NCBI GenBank assembly: GCA_964462135.1
Contig: CAYWWK010000033.1
Location: 1 to 19,624 of the forward strand
Reading direction: 5' to 3'
Length of the DNA: 19,624 nt
Origin: MGBC163016 sp964462135
Lineage (GTDB): Bacteria > Actinomycetota > Coriobacteriia > Coriobacteriales > Eggerthellaceae
Shown here one piece after another: positions 1-5,987 of the stretch; the first letter of the stretch is position 1; every line of letters starts with the position of its first letter. Under the pieces are notes generated by a model. It was given only the letters and a program-made list of their open reading frames with translations. It did not search any database and had not been told where the DNA came from. The position numbers were made by a program, and so were the translations under genes.

Positions 1-75
1 GGAGCAAGTTAGTTCGAGGCGACGACGCGTCGAGGCGAACGCGTACCATGCCCCCCGCGAAGGCAAAGGATGTTA

Positions 76-101
76 TAGGTTCGTGCAAGCACGAACCTAT
101 T
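76..101. repeat. Perfect 12-bp inverted repeat
   Basis: Two 12-nt arms (76-87 and 90-101, beginning ATAGGTTCGTGC) are perfect reverse complements around a 2-nt AA centre. As RNA it would form a strong hairpin. No clear U-tract follows on either strand, so a terminator for a gene left of the window is possible but not shown. An operator or a dispersed intergenic repeat is equally possible. Confidence 0.6.
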
Positions 102-112
102 GTCTAAAAGAT

Positions 113-132
113 GTGCCGCCAGTTGGCGGCAC
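113..132. repeat. Perfect 8-bp inverted repeat (GTGCCGCC/GGCGGCAC)
   Basis: Arms GTGCCGCC (113-120) and GGCGGCAC (125-132) pair perfectly around AGTT. The right arm is also the first part of the 40-nt tandem repeat that follows, so the two structures overlap. No function can be read from it. Confidence 0.55.
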
Positions 133-223
133 CCACGAAGAGGAGGGACAGCCTGGTCCCCACTGGCGGCACCCACAAGGATGGGGAACAGCCTGATCCC
201 CATTGCCAGCACCTACCACAACC
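125..223. repeat. 40-nt imperfect tandem repeat, two full copies and a degenerate third
   Basis: Copy 1 (125-164) and copy 2 (165-204) match at 33 of 40 positions. Both start GGCGGCACCCAC and contain a shared AACAGCCTG/GACAGCCTG core flanked by G- and C-runs that pair (GGGAC/GTCCC in copy 1, GGGGA/TCCCC in copy 2). A degraded third copy begins at 205 (GCCAGCACCTAC). The region is intergenic. It may be a family of short intergenic repeats, but copies elsewhere in the genome cannot be seen from here. Confidence 0.6.
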
Positions 224-240
224 GGCATTCGTAGGGGGCG

Positions 241-249
241 TGTTAGAAT
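241..249 (+). promoter_or_regulatory. Extended -10 promoter element for the tRNA
   Basis: TGTTAGAAT at 241-249 fits an extended -10 hexamer (TG-N-TAGAAT) ending 11 nt before the first base of the tRNA, which suits a start a few bases upstream of the mature 5' end. No good -35 hexamer lies 16-18 nt upstream, so the extended TG motif would have to compensate. Confidence 0.45.
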
Positions 250-260
250 ACGCATCACTC

Positions 261-335
261 GCCCCCGTAGCTCAATGGATAGAGCACTGGTCTCCTAAAC
301 CGGGTGTGTAGGTTCGATTCCTATCGGGGGCACCA
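261..335 (+). tRNA. tRNA-Arg (anticodon CCU)
   Basis: The cloverleaf folds completely. The acceptor stem is GCCCCCG (261-267) with CGGGGGC (325-331), discriminator A332 and encoded CCA (333-335). The D stem is GCTC (270-273)/GAGC (282-285). The anticodon stem is CTGGT (287-291)/ACCGG (299-303) with loop CTCCTAA (292-298), giving anticodon CCT at 294-296, which reads AGG (Arg). The T stem is GTAGG (308-312)/CCTAT (320-324) with loop TTCGATT. The variable loop is only 4 nt. A dedicated terminator follows at once, so it is probably transcribed alone. Confidence 0.96.
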
Positions 336-344
336 GCAATACCC

Positions 345-368
345 GAACCCGCCGCGTGCGGGTTCTTT
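345..368 (+). terminator. Rho-independent terminator after tRNA-Arg
   Basis: Arms GAACCCGC (345-352) and GCGGGTTC (358-365) pair perfectly around CGCGT and are followed by TTTC. The hairpin lies 10 nt after the tRNA CCA end and before the ribosome-binding site of the next gene. The short U-run makes it modest in strength. Confidence 0.7.
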
Positions 369-385
369 CGCATCAAGGAGGCTCC

Positions 386-1492
386 ATGGCGGACATTCAG
401 CTCAGATTCGGCAAGGATATGCTGGTCATCGGTGGTTCGGTGACGTGGTCGTTGGCGTCGATGGCTGCTGATCTTGATGAGTTGGAGGACATCGTCGGTG
501 CGGATCTGATGCCTGGGTCGCGCGAGATACCTACATCTGACGCTCAGTTCGACACCGAGCTGTCGCTCATCTTGGAGCCGGAGGTGTTCGAAGACGCGTT
601 CCAACTGGAGAAGGCGGCGGGAGCGCAGTGCCCGGTGGCGCCCACGGCGAATCTGACGCCTGCGCGCCTGGCGCACACGGGCATGCGCGACGCGGCGGTC
701 CCGCTGGCGGAGGCGGCGGTGCAGGTGGCGCATGCGCCCACGCCGGAGCATGTGCTGGTGGAGCTGGCACCGTGCGGATTGCCGCTGGACGTGGCCTCGA
801 AGTCGTCGTTGATGGAGCACCGCGTGCAATATGAGCGCGCAGCGCGCCTGTTCGCAGACCTCCCGTTCGACGCATTCTTCCTGAATGGCTTCACGCGCGC
901 GGCAAGCCTCAAGTGTGCGCTCATGGGCATTCGCAAGGTGAGCGACGCGCCCATCTTGGCCAGCGTGGACGTGGATGCGGCTGGCGTGCTGCGGCCCCTG
1001 ACGCCCAGCGTGCACCCCCCGTGCGTACGGGAGACGGTGGAGGACGCAGTGGCCGTCATGGCGGAATTCGGCGCACAGGTAGCTGGATTCTGCACGGACG
1101 CGCCTGCTGAGGAGGCATGTGCGCTGGCGCAGCGCGTGGCGAAGGCGGCGTATCTGCCGGTCATGGCCCAGTTGTTCGTGCGTGCGAGCGGATCAGATGA
1201 TGCTTCGGTGCCAGAGGGGGCGTATGCGCAGCCGGATGCGCTCTATGATGCGGCGTTGGCGTTGGCGGCATCAGGCGTGCAGTTCGTGCGCGCAGCTGGG
1301 CAGGCCACACCGGCGCATACGGGCGCTCTGGCCGCGGCAGTAGCGGGCAGGGATGTAGGCGTGAAAGCCGCGACGGAGACAAGCGCTTCCGCGTGCGGCG
1401 GGGAGAGCGCGCTCTCGCTTGACGTGGACGCGCTGGGTGCGCGCCTGCGGGCATCCGTGAACGACGCACTGGGAATAGGAGGTGCGCAGTGA
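386..1492 (+). CDS. Homocysteine S-methyltransferase-like protein, zinc site degenerate
   Basis: This 368-residue protein resembles the TIM-barrel homocysteine/betaine S-methyltransferase family along its length. LEPEVFEDAFQLEKAAGA (63-80) matches the family's 'QPEVI...YLEAGAD' strand-helix. The stretch FDAFFLNGFTRAASLKCALMGIR (161-183) matches the 'iET...EAkaal' helix. A final repeat ends in 'TPAHTGALAAAV'. Family members that transfer methyl groups to homocysteine bind zinc through one Cys after strand 6 and a GGCC pair near the C-terminus. Here a Cys is present at 236 (GFCTDAP), but the GGCC position reads RAAG (302-305), so the paired zinc ligands seem to be lost and normal catalysis is doubtful. 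The N-terminal 'DGAMGT' motif is also altered (VIGGSVTW). ATG 386 is preferred over GTG 356 because AAGGAGG (375-381) sits just upstream of it. Its stop overlaps the next start by 4 nt. The gene is visibly richer in G/C third positions than nrdD. Confidence 0.75.
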   Translation: MADIQLRFGKDMLVIGGSVTWSLASMAADLDELEDIVGADLMPGSREIPTSDAQFDTELSLILEPEVFEDAFQLEKAAGAQCPVAPTANLTPARLAHTGMRDAAVPLAEAAVQVAHAPTPEHVLVELAPCGLPLDVASKSSLMEHRVQYERAARLFADLPFDAFFLNGFTRAASLKCALMGIRKVSDAPILASVDVDAAGVLRPLTPSVHPPCVRETVEDAVAVMAEFGAQVAGFCTDAPAEEACALAQRVAKAAYLPVMAQLFVRASGSDDASVPEGAYAQPDALYDAALALAASGVQFVRAAGQATPAHTGALAAAVAGRDVGVKAATETSASACGGESALSLDVDALGARLRASVNDALGIGGAQ

Positions 1493-1794
1493 GCGGAGAA
1501 GCGGCTTCGAATGTGAAGCGCTCGGATCATTACGGGGAGCTGCAGAAGGTGATCGACGCGCTCTTCGCGGAGGACGACGCGCCGTATCTGGCGCAGGTGG
1601 ATCCTGAGGCGGCGTTTCGGGTGGCGCGTCTGCAGGTGGTATTGGCGGCGGAGGCGGCAGATCTGCCGGAGGATCTGCTGCGCATCGTGTCGTTGTTGCC
1701 GCCGGGAGAATACACGCGTCAGGCGTTGACCGACCAGCTCAATTCCGCCATAACCGGCCACGCGTGGGGACAGGTCTACGGCACCGTTTCGTAG
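1489..1794 (+). CDS. Conserved-looking 101-residue protein of unknown function, coupled to the methyltransferase-like gene
   Basis: I do not recognise a family. It starts with GTG at 1489, overlapping the preceding stop codon (GTGA), with AGGAGG at 1477-1482 as ribosome-binding site, so translational coupling is likely. The protein is small, acidic, apparently helical and soluble. It has no signal peptide, membrane segment or Cys/His metal motif. A central segment (VDPEAAFRVARLQVVLAAEA, about 37-56) looks amphipathic, and the C-terminus carries PPGEYTRQALTDQLNSAI. The tight overlap suggests it works with the degenerate methyltransferase-like protein, perhaps as a subunit. That is inference from position only. 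Confidence 0.7.
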   Translation: MSGEAASNVKRSDHYGELQKVIDALFAEDDAPYLAQVDPEAAFRVARLQVVLAAEAADLPEDLLRIVSLLPPGEYTRQALTDQLNSAITGHAWGQVYGTVS

Positions 1795-1805
1795 ATGCGC
1801 ATCTA
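1792..1805. repeat. 14-nt perfect palindrome at the stop codon
   Basis: TAGATGCGCATCTA is self-complementary and begins with the TAG stop of the 101-residue gene. The same AGATG/CATCT words recur in the two downstream hairpins, and the bases before it (TCTACGGCACCGTTTCG, 1775-1791) nearly match those after the second hairpin copy (TCTACGGCATCGTTTCG, 1886-1902). This suggests one repeat family. Confidence 0.5.
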
Positions 1806-1813
1806 TGTTGTGG

Positions 1814-1893
1814 GAGATGCCGCTTACGCGTCATCTACGGAATCATGGGCGGAGTGCCATGGTTAAGAGATGCCGCTTACGCGTCATCTACGG
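1814..1893. repeat. Two identical 27-nt hairpin repeats, start-to-start 53 nt
   Basis: Positions 1814-1840 and 1867-1893 are identical over 27 nt. Each contains AGATGCCGC and GCGTCATCT arms around TTAC, which pair except for one C/T mismatch. No U-tract follows, so they are poor intrinsic terminators. They lie between the 101-residue gene and the nrdD promoter. They could be RNA-processing or stabilising hairpins, paired protein-binding sites, or short REP-like elements. Confidence 0.65.
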
Positions 1894-1962
1894 CATCGTT
1901 TCGCAATGATCATGCAGAGGTTCCCGGTACCTGACATTTTCCAAAAAACATCGTTTGTTCCC

Positions 1963-1991
1963 TTGCGCATCTCGAATGTTCCGGATACTAT
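1963..1991 (+). promoter_or_regulatory. Sigma70-type promoter for nrdD
   Basis: TTGCGC (1963-1968) and TACTAT (1986-1991) are separated by 17 nt, the ideal spacing. Transcription would begin near 1998, leaving a leader of about 160 nt before nrdD. The -10 hexamer lies inside the left NrdR-box-like operator, which fits repression by occlusion. Confidence 0.55.
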
Positions 1992-2032
1992 ATGTACCCG
2001 CTGAGAACAACGCGAACCACAATATCTTGTGC
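1985..2032 (+). promoter_or_regulatory. Pair of NrdR-box-like operators upstream of nrdD
   Basis: NrdR binds pairs of 16-nt boxes with consensus ACACWATATATWGTGT, usually about three helical turns apart. The right box (2017-2032, CCACAATATCTTGTGC) matches 13 of 16 positions. The left box (1985-2000, ATACTATATGTACCCG) matches 10 of 16 with an intact central TATAT. Their starts are 32 nt apart, as expected for cooperative binding on one DNA face. The left box covers the -10 hexamer. No nrdR gene is present in this window. Confidence 0.6.
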
Positions 2033-2161
2033 CAAGTGTTGAGAACTCAGTGAAAAGGCTGTGGAAACCTTGTGGAAGGAACAAAGGATTCTCCAGCTGA
2101 GGCATGGAATTTCAGTGCCTGACGGATAAAGCGCAAAAACCGGAGAAAAGGAAGCTTAGAC

Positions 2162-4483
2162 ATGCCACAAGCCATCATCAAGCGCGACGGCCGCACAGCA
2201 GAGTTCCACGTTGAGAAGATCGCATCCGCCATTGAGAAGGCATTCCAGGCGTGTGCCGCCATGCAGGATCGTCAGACGGCTGACATGATCGCTGCGAAGG
2301 TGGCGCAGAAGCTGGATGACGGCGCTATCGAAGGCACGCCCACCGTTGAAGGCGTGCAGGACTTGGTGGAGGAGACGCTGATCGAAAGCGGCTTCGTCCA
2401 GACGGCGAAGGCATACATCCTCTATAGGGCAGAGCGCAACCGCGTGCGCGACGTCAATTCGCGCTTGATCCAAACGCTGAAGGACATCACCTTCAGCAAG
2501 GCCGCTGACTCTGACCTCAAGCGCGAGAATGCGAACATCAACGCTGACACTGCCATGGGCACCATGCTCAAGTATGGCAGCGAATCTGCGAAGCAGTTCT
2601 ACGAGATGTGCGTGATCGACCCGAAGTTCGCGAAAGCGCACCGCGAAGGCGACATCCACATCCATGACATGGATTTCTACACGCTGACCACCACGTGCTG
2701 CCAGATCGAGCTGCGCAAGCTCTTCAAGGGTGGCTTCTCCACGGGGCACGGCGTTCTGCGCGAGCCGAACGACATCGCCAGCTACACGGCGCTTGCGTGC
2801 ATCGCCATCCAGTCCAATCAGAATGACCAGCACGGCGGCCAGTCCGTGTGCGACTTCGACTATGGCCTGGCTGACGGCGTTCGCAAGACCTACCGTCGCC
2901 TGTTCAAGAAGCATCTGGCAGAGGCCGTTGACCTGCTGACCAATGTGGAGGATGACCGCCAGTTCGCCGAAGACGCCACGGCTGTGGCAGAAGCAGCCAC
3001 GGGCGTGGTGGCCTCTCTTGACCTTGATGCGGATTATCGCGCGCACCTTGAGGCCGTCATGGCTGATGCGGGCATCTCTCAGGCTGACATCGCGGCCATC
3101 CTGGCGTTCACGCAGAAGAACGCGGAGCGCGACACGGATCGCACCACGTTCCAGGCCATGGAGGCGCTGGTGCATAACCTGAACACCATGCATTCCCGCG
3201 CAGGTGCGCAGACGCCGTTCAGCTCCGTCAACTACGGCATGGACACCTCTCCTGAGGGTCGCATGGTCATCAAGAACATGCTGTTGGCCACCGAAGAGGG
3301 TCTGGGTCATGGCGAAACGCCCATCTTCCCGGTGCAGATCTTCCGCGTGAAGGAAGGCGTGAACTACAACCCGGAGGATCCGAACTACGACCTCTTCAAG
3401 ATGGCCATGCATTGCTCCGCAAAGCGTCTGTTCCCGAACTTCAGCTTCTTGGATGCTCCGTTCAATGCGCAGTACTACAAGGGCACGCCTGAAACGGAAA
3501 TAGCCTACATGGGCTGCCGGACGCGTGTCATGGGGAATGTGCATGACCCCGAGCGAGAGATCACGCCCGGTCGTGGCAACCTGTCGTTCACTTCCATCAA
3601 TCTGCCCCGTCTGGCCCTGCGCGCCAAAGGCGATATCGATCTGTTCTTCGACCTTCTGGATGCAAAGCTGCAGCTTGTCACCGGCCAGCTGGATGAGCGT
3701 TTCGAGATCCAAGCGCGGAAGCGCGTCTACAACGCCCCATTCCTCATGGGGCAGGGCGTCTGGATAGATTCCGAGAAGCTGCGGCCTCAGGATGAACAGC
3801 GCGAAGTGCTCAAGCATGGCACGCTCACCACCGGGTTCATCGGCTTGGCTGAATGTCTCGTGGCGCTCATCGGCAAGCATCAAGGCGAATCAGAGGAAGC
3901 CCAGCGCTTGGGACTCGAAATCGTGGGGCATATGCGCAGCTACTGCGACCGCATCTCCCAAGAGCGCAAGATGAACTACACGCTCATCGCAACACCGGCA
4001 GAGGGGCTTTCCGGCCGCTTCGTCCGGATGGACCGCGAGCGCTTTGGTGTCATTCCCGGCGTGACTGACCATGACTTCTATACCAATGGGTTCCACGTAC
4101 CGGTGTATTACAACATCTCTGCCTTTGACAAGATCGAGATCGAAGCACCCTATCACGCTCTCACCAATGGCGGTCACATCAGCTACATCGAACTTGATGG
4201 CGACCCAACCGAGAACCTTGAGGCATTCGAATCCGTCATCCGCCACATGAAGGAATGCGGCATGGGATACGGGTCTGTCAATCACCCGGTTGACCGTGAC
4301 CCTGTCTGCGGATACAACGGCATCATCGGTGACACCTGTCCGAAATGCGGCCGCTCTGAGTCCGAAGGCGATATCGGCTTTGAGCGCATCCGTCGCATCA
4401 CCGGATACCTCGTAGGCACGCTCGACCGCTTCAACGATGCGAAGCGCGCCGAAGAGAGCGAACGTGTCAAGCATCGGATCTGA
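2162..4483 (+). CDS. nrdD: Anaerobic (class III) ribonucleoside-triphosphate reductase
   Basis: The enzyme reduces ribonucleoside triphosphates to dNTPs by a glycyl-radical mechanism in the absence of oxygen. The 773-residue protein has an N-terminal ATP-cone (about 3-92, starting AIIKRDGR) for allosteric control and a ten-stranded barrel reductase core with TTTCCQIELRK (177-187), MEALVHNLNTMHSRAGAQ (333-350) and YMGCRTRVMGN (449-459). The C-terminal glycyl-radical loop is RRITGYLVG, with Gly748 the likely radical site. A zinc-type motif precedes it (C716, C726, C729), in which only three of the four usual cysteines are visible. Length and tail (RFNDAKRAEESERVKH) are typical. ATG 2162 follows AAAAGGAAG. 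The promoter and NrdR-like boxes lie upstream, and nrdG lies downstream beyond a channel gene. Confidence 0.97.
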   Translation: MPQAIIKRDGRTAEFHVEKIASAIEKAFQACAAMQDRQTADMIAAKVAQKLDDGAIEGTPTVEGVQDLVEETLIESGFVQTAKAYILYRAERNRVRDVNSRLIQTLKDITFSKAADSDLKRENANINADTAMGTMLKYGSESAKQFYEMCVIDPKFAKAHREGDIHIHDMDFYTLTTTCCQIELRKLFKGGFSTGHGVLREPNDIASYTALACIAIQSNQNDQHGGQSVCDFDYGLADGVRKTYRRLFKKHLAEAVDLLTNVEDDRQFAEDATAVAEAATGVVASLDLDADYRAHLEAVMADAGISQADIAAILAFTQKNAERDTDRTTFQAMEALVHNLNTMHSRAGAQTPFSSVNYGMDTSPEGRMVIKNMLLATEEGLGHGETPIFPVQIFRVKEGVNYNPEDPNYDLFKMAMHCSAKRLFPNFSFLDAPFNAQYYKGTPETEIAYMGCRTRVMGNVHDPEREITPGRGNLSFTSINLPRLALRAKGDIDLFFDLLDAKLQLVTGQLDERFEIQARKRVYNAPFLMGQGVWIDSEKLRPQDEQREVLKHGTLTTGFIGLAECLVALIGKHQGESEEAQRLGLEIVGHMRSYCDRISQERKMNYTLIATPAEGLSGRFVRMDRERFGVIPGVTDHDFYTNGFHVPVYYNISAFDKIEIEAPYHALTNGGHISYIELDGDPTENLEAFESVIRHMKECGMGYGSVNHPVDRDPVCGYNGIIGDTCPKCGRSESEGDIGFERIRRITGYLVGTLDRFNDAKRAEESERVKHRI

Positions 4484-4507
4484 TCGTCGAATAGAAGGAT
4501 GAAAGCT

Positions 4508-4535
4508 GAGGAGCGCAGCTGAGGCTGCGCTCCTC
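4508..4535 (+). terminator. Strong 12-bp hairpin between nrdD and the channel gene
   Basis: Arms GAGGAGCGCAGC (4508-4519) and GCTGCGCTCCTC (4524-4535) are perfectly complementary around TGAG. The hairpin begins 25 nt after the nrdD stop and ends 10 nt before the next ATG. It is followed by TTGC, a poor U-tract, so it could be a weak or partial terminator, or a processing/stability hairpin that lets nrdD be expressed above the downstream genes. Confidence 0.55.
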
Positions 4536-4545
4536 TTGCAGATAC

Positions 4546-5121
4546 ATGGACCTATCGAAACTCGCAGATGCCTTGGAGAATTGGCTGAATGCCATCCTCC
4601 ATGTCAGTTGGCTCAGCACCGCCATCACGGTTGTCGTCATCCTCATAGTGACAGCACTCACTGCCCATGGAGTCAGCCGTCTCATCAGAAAGCTGCTCCA
4701 TGCTGAAAAGGACCTGCTCCCCGCCTACAGCATCTTCGTGAACATTGGCCGTGTGGCCGTCTGGGTCATTGGCATCTGCGTGATCCTGGCAAGCTGCTTC
4801 AATGTCAACGTAGGTGCCGCTGTGACCGCCTTGGGCGTAGGCGGCATTGCCGTATCCTTGGGCTTCCAAAGCACGCTTTCCAACCTTATCAGCGGTTTGC
4901 AGATTGCCATCTCAAAGCTGATCGTGCCGGGAGACCGCGTCAAGATCAGTGGTCATGAAGGCACCGTCACTGATATGACGTGGTGGAATACGACTATAGA
5001 AACCGCTCAGGGCAACAAGGTCATCGTGCCCAATTCCGTCATCAACACGACTGCCCTGGTCAAGATGGCTCCCGAAACCGAATCTTCCACGAATGCGCAG
5101 GCACCCACCAATGTCGCATGA
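4546..5121 (+). CDS. Small mechanosensitive channel, MscS family
   Basis: MscS channels open under membrane tension to release solutes during hypo-osmotic shock. This 191-residue protein has two predicted membrane helices (about 24-42 and 63-84), then the pore-lining Gly/Ala-rich third helix (about 88-120, AAVTALGVGGIAVSLGFQST), then the beta domain (GDRVKISGHEGTV, 129-141; VIVPNSVINTTALVK, 159-173). It stops soon after the beta domain and so lacks the C-terminal alpha/beta cage of E. coli MscS (286 residues). It resembles short MscS homologues rather than a truncated relic. No ribosome-binding site is apparent before ATG 4546, which lies 10 nt past a strong hairpin. Its 3' end overlaps nrdG, so the two are probably co-translated. 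Confidence 0.9.
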   Translation: MDLSKLADALENWLNAILHVSWLSTAITVVVILIVTALTAHGVSRLIRKLLHAEKDLLPAYSIFVNIGRVAVWVIGICVILASCFNVNVGAAVTALGVGGIAVSLGFQSTLSNLISGLQIAISKLIVPGDRVKISGHEGTVTDMTWWNTTIETAQGNKVIVPNSVINTTALVKMAPETESSTNAQAPTNVA

Positions 5122-5647
5122 GCTGCGCCTCTATGGCACCGTGCAGGATACCATCGTGGATGGCCCCGGGTTGCGCTATGCCGTTTTCGTGCAAGGGTGT
5201 ACCCATCACTGTCCTGGATGCCACAATCCCGAGAGCCAGCCTGCAGAAGGGGGGACGCTTCGAACGGTTTCGGATATTCTTGCCGACATCCGTGCCAATC
5301 CGCTCATCCACGACGTCACCCTCACTGGAGGTGAGCCTTTCCAGCAGCCTGCGGCCTGCGCCAGCCTCGCCCGCCACCTGAAGGCGGAAGGATACGGGGT
5401 GTGGACCTACACCGGATACCGCTTCGAGGATCTGCTCGACCAGCCTGATCCTGCCATTCATGATCTCATCAGCCATTCAGATGTGATCGTCGATGGCCCT
5501 TTCGTGGAATCTCTCAAATCCCTCGACCTTGAATGGCGGGGCTCCTCCAATCAGCGCTTGATCGATGTGCCCAAAACCCTTGATCGGGGCATCATCGTTG
5601 AATGGACGAAGCCCACGATCACCTATACCCGTCCGCCTTCTTGGTAG
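5111..5647 (+). CDS. nrdG: Anaerobic ribonucleotide reductase activase (radical SAM)
   Basis: NrdG uses a [4Fe-4S] cluster and S-adenosylmethionine to generate the glycyl radical on NrdD. The cluster motif is C30-T-H-H-C34-P-G-C37 followed by HNPESQ, preceded by the typical TIVDGPGLRYAVFVQG. A TGGEPFQQP motif (about 75-83) matches the SAM-binding GGE loop. From ATG 5111 the protein has 178 residues, close to the family norm. ATG 5093 would add six residues (MRRHPP). Family alignment favours 5111, but neither start has a clear ribosome-binding site. The first 11 nt overlap the MscS gene in another frame, implying coupling. Placement near nrdD is usual, but the intervening channel gene is not. 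Confidence 0.95.
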   Translation: MSHELRLYGTVQDTIVDGPGLRYAVFVQGCTHHCPGCHNPESQPAEGGTLRTVSDILADIRANPLIHDVTLTGGEPFQQPAACASLARHLKAEGYGVWTYTGYRFEDLLDQPDPAIHDLISHSDVIVDGPFVESLKSLDLEWRGSSNQRLIDVPKTLDRGIIVEWTKPTITYTRPPSW

Positions 5648-5656
5648 AACCCTTGA

Positions 5657-5686
5657 CATTGCTGCCTGAGGTCGAAGGTGGCAATG
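5657..5686 (+). other. Imperfect hairpin just after nrdG
   Basis: CATTGC (5657-5662) pairs with GCAATG (5681-5686). Two G-T pairs and CCT (5665-5667)/AGG (5676-5678) extend this to an 11-bp stem around an 8-nt loop, 10 nt past the nrdG stop. No U-tract follows. It may protect the 3' end of the transcript. Confidence 0.35.
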
Positions 5687-5711
5687 CCATGCTCCAACCT
5701 GATGTACCGTT

Positions 5712-5779
5712 ATGTATAAAACGAAGGGTGGAGCGAAGGCTGCGTAGCTTCTGAGCGGAACCCCCTTCTTTTTATACAT
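5712..5779 (+). terminator. Large inverted repeat, probable (bidirectional) terminator
   Basis: Arms 5712-5728 and 5763-5779 are complementary over 17 bp with a single mismatch (C5722 opposite T5769). The left arm reads ATGTATAAAAC then GAAGGG. The right reads CCCTTC then TTTTTATACAT. The G/C part of the stem is followed by TTTTTAT on the plus strand, and the left arm's AAAA gives a U-run on the minus strand, so it could stop transcription from nrdG and from the opposing kinase gene. The 34-nt interior contains a smaller hairpin (GAAGGCT/AGCTTC). Confidence 0.65.
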
Positions 5780-5945
5780 TCGATGTATATTCTGACCGGA
5801 TGCATCTAAACGTTGACGGATGATAAATCAAGCCTTTATTTCAGAAAGCGCATCACTATACTCATTGATGAGTCCTGCCCCGCCATTTTCTGCGATGGAC
5901 CGATGCATTTACTTTGGGAGCTCTACATTGCAGGCGGAATGGAGA

Positions 5946-5965
5946 TTCGTACCCGTTGGTACGAA
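5946..5965. repeat. Perfect 8-bp inverted repeat (TTCGTACC/GGTACGAA)
   Basis: Arms 5946-5953 and 5958-5965 pair perfectly around CGTT. It lies 80 nt downstream of the kinase stop on the minus strand. No U-tract adjoins it. Its role is unknown. Confidence 0.5.
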
Positions 5966-5987
5966 AACCAGGAGGTCTGCTGCGAGC

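Noticed and set aside
9..212. 67-residue minus-strand frame at the left edge
   Set aside because: It lies across the tandem and inverted repeats, so its apparent openness follows from the repeats.
124..215. CRISPR array
   Set aside because: The 40-nt units are contiguous and imperfect, without unique spacers, and no cas genes are present.
261..335. tRNA-Arg as an attachment site for an integrated element
   Set aside because: No integrase gene and no repeated copy of the tRNA 3' end is seen in the window, and the genes that follow look chromosomal.
272..1015. 247-residue minus-strand frame over the tRNA and methyltransferase-like gene
   Set aside because: It overlaps a well-folded tRNA and is Arg/His-rich like other antisense shadows.
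2156..3883. 575-residue open frame antisense to nrdD
   Set aside because: It is a shadow of the nrdD codon pattern. Its product resembles no family, while the plus-strand NrdD is complete with all motifs.
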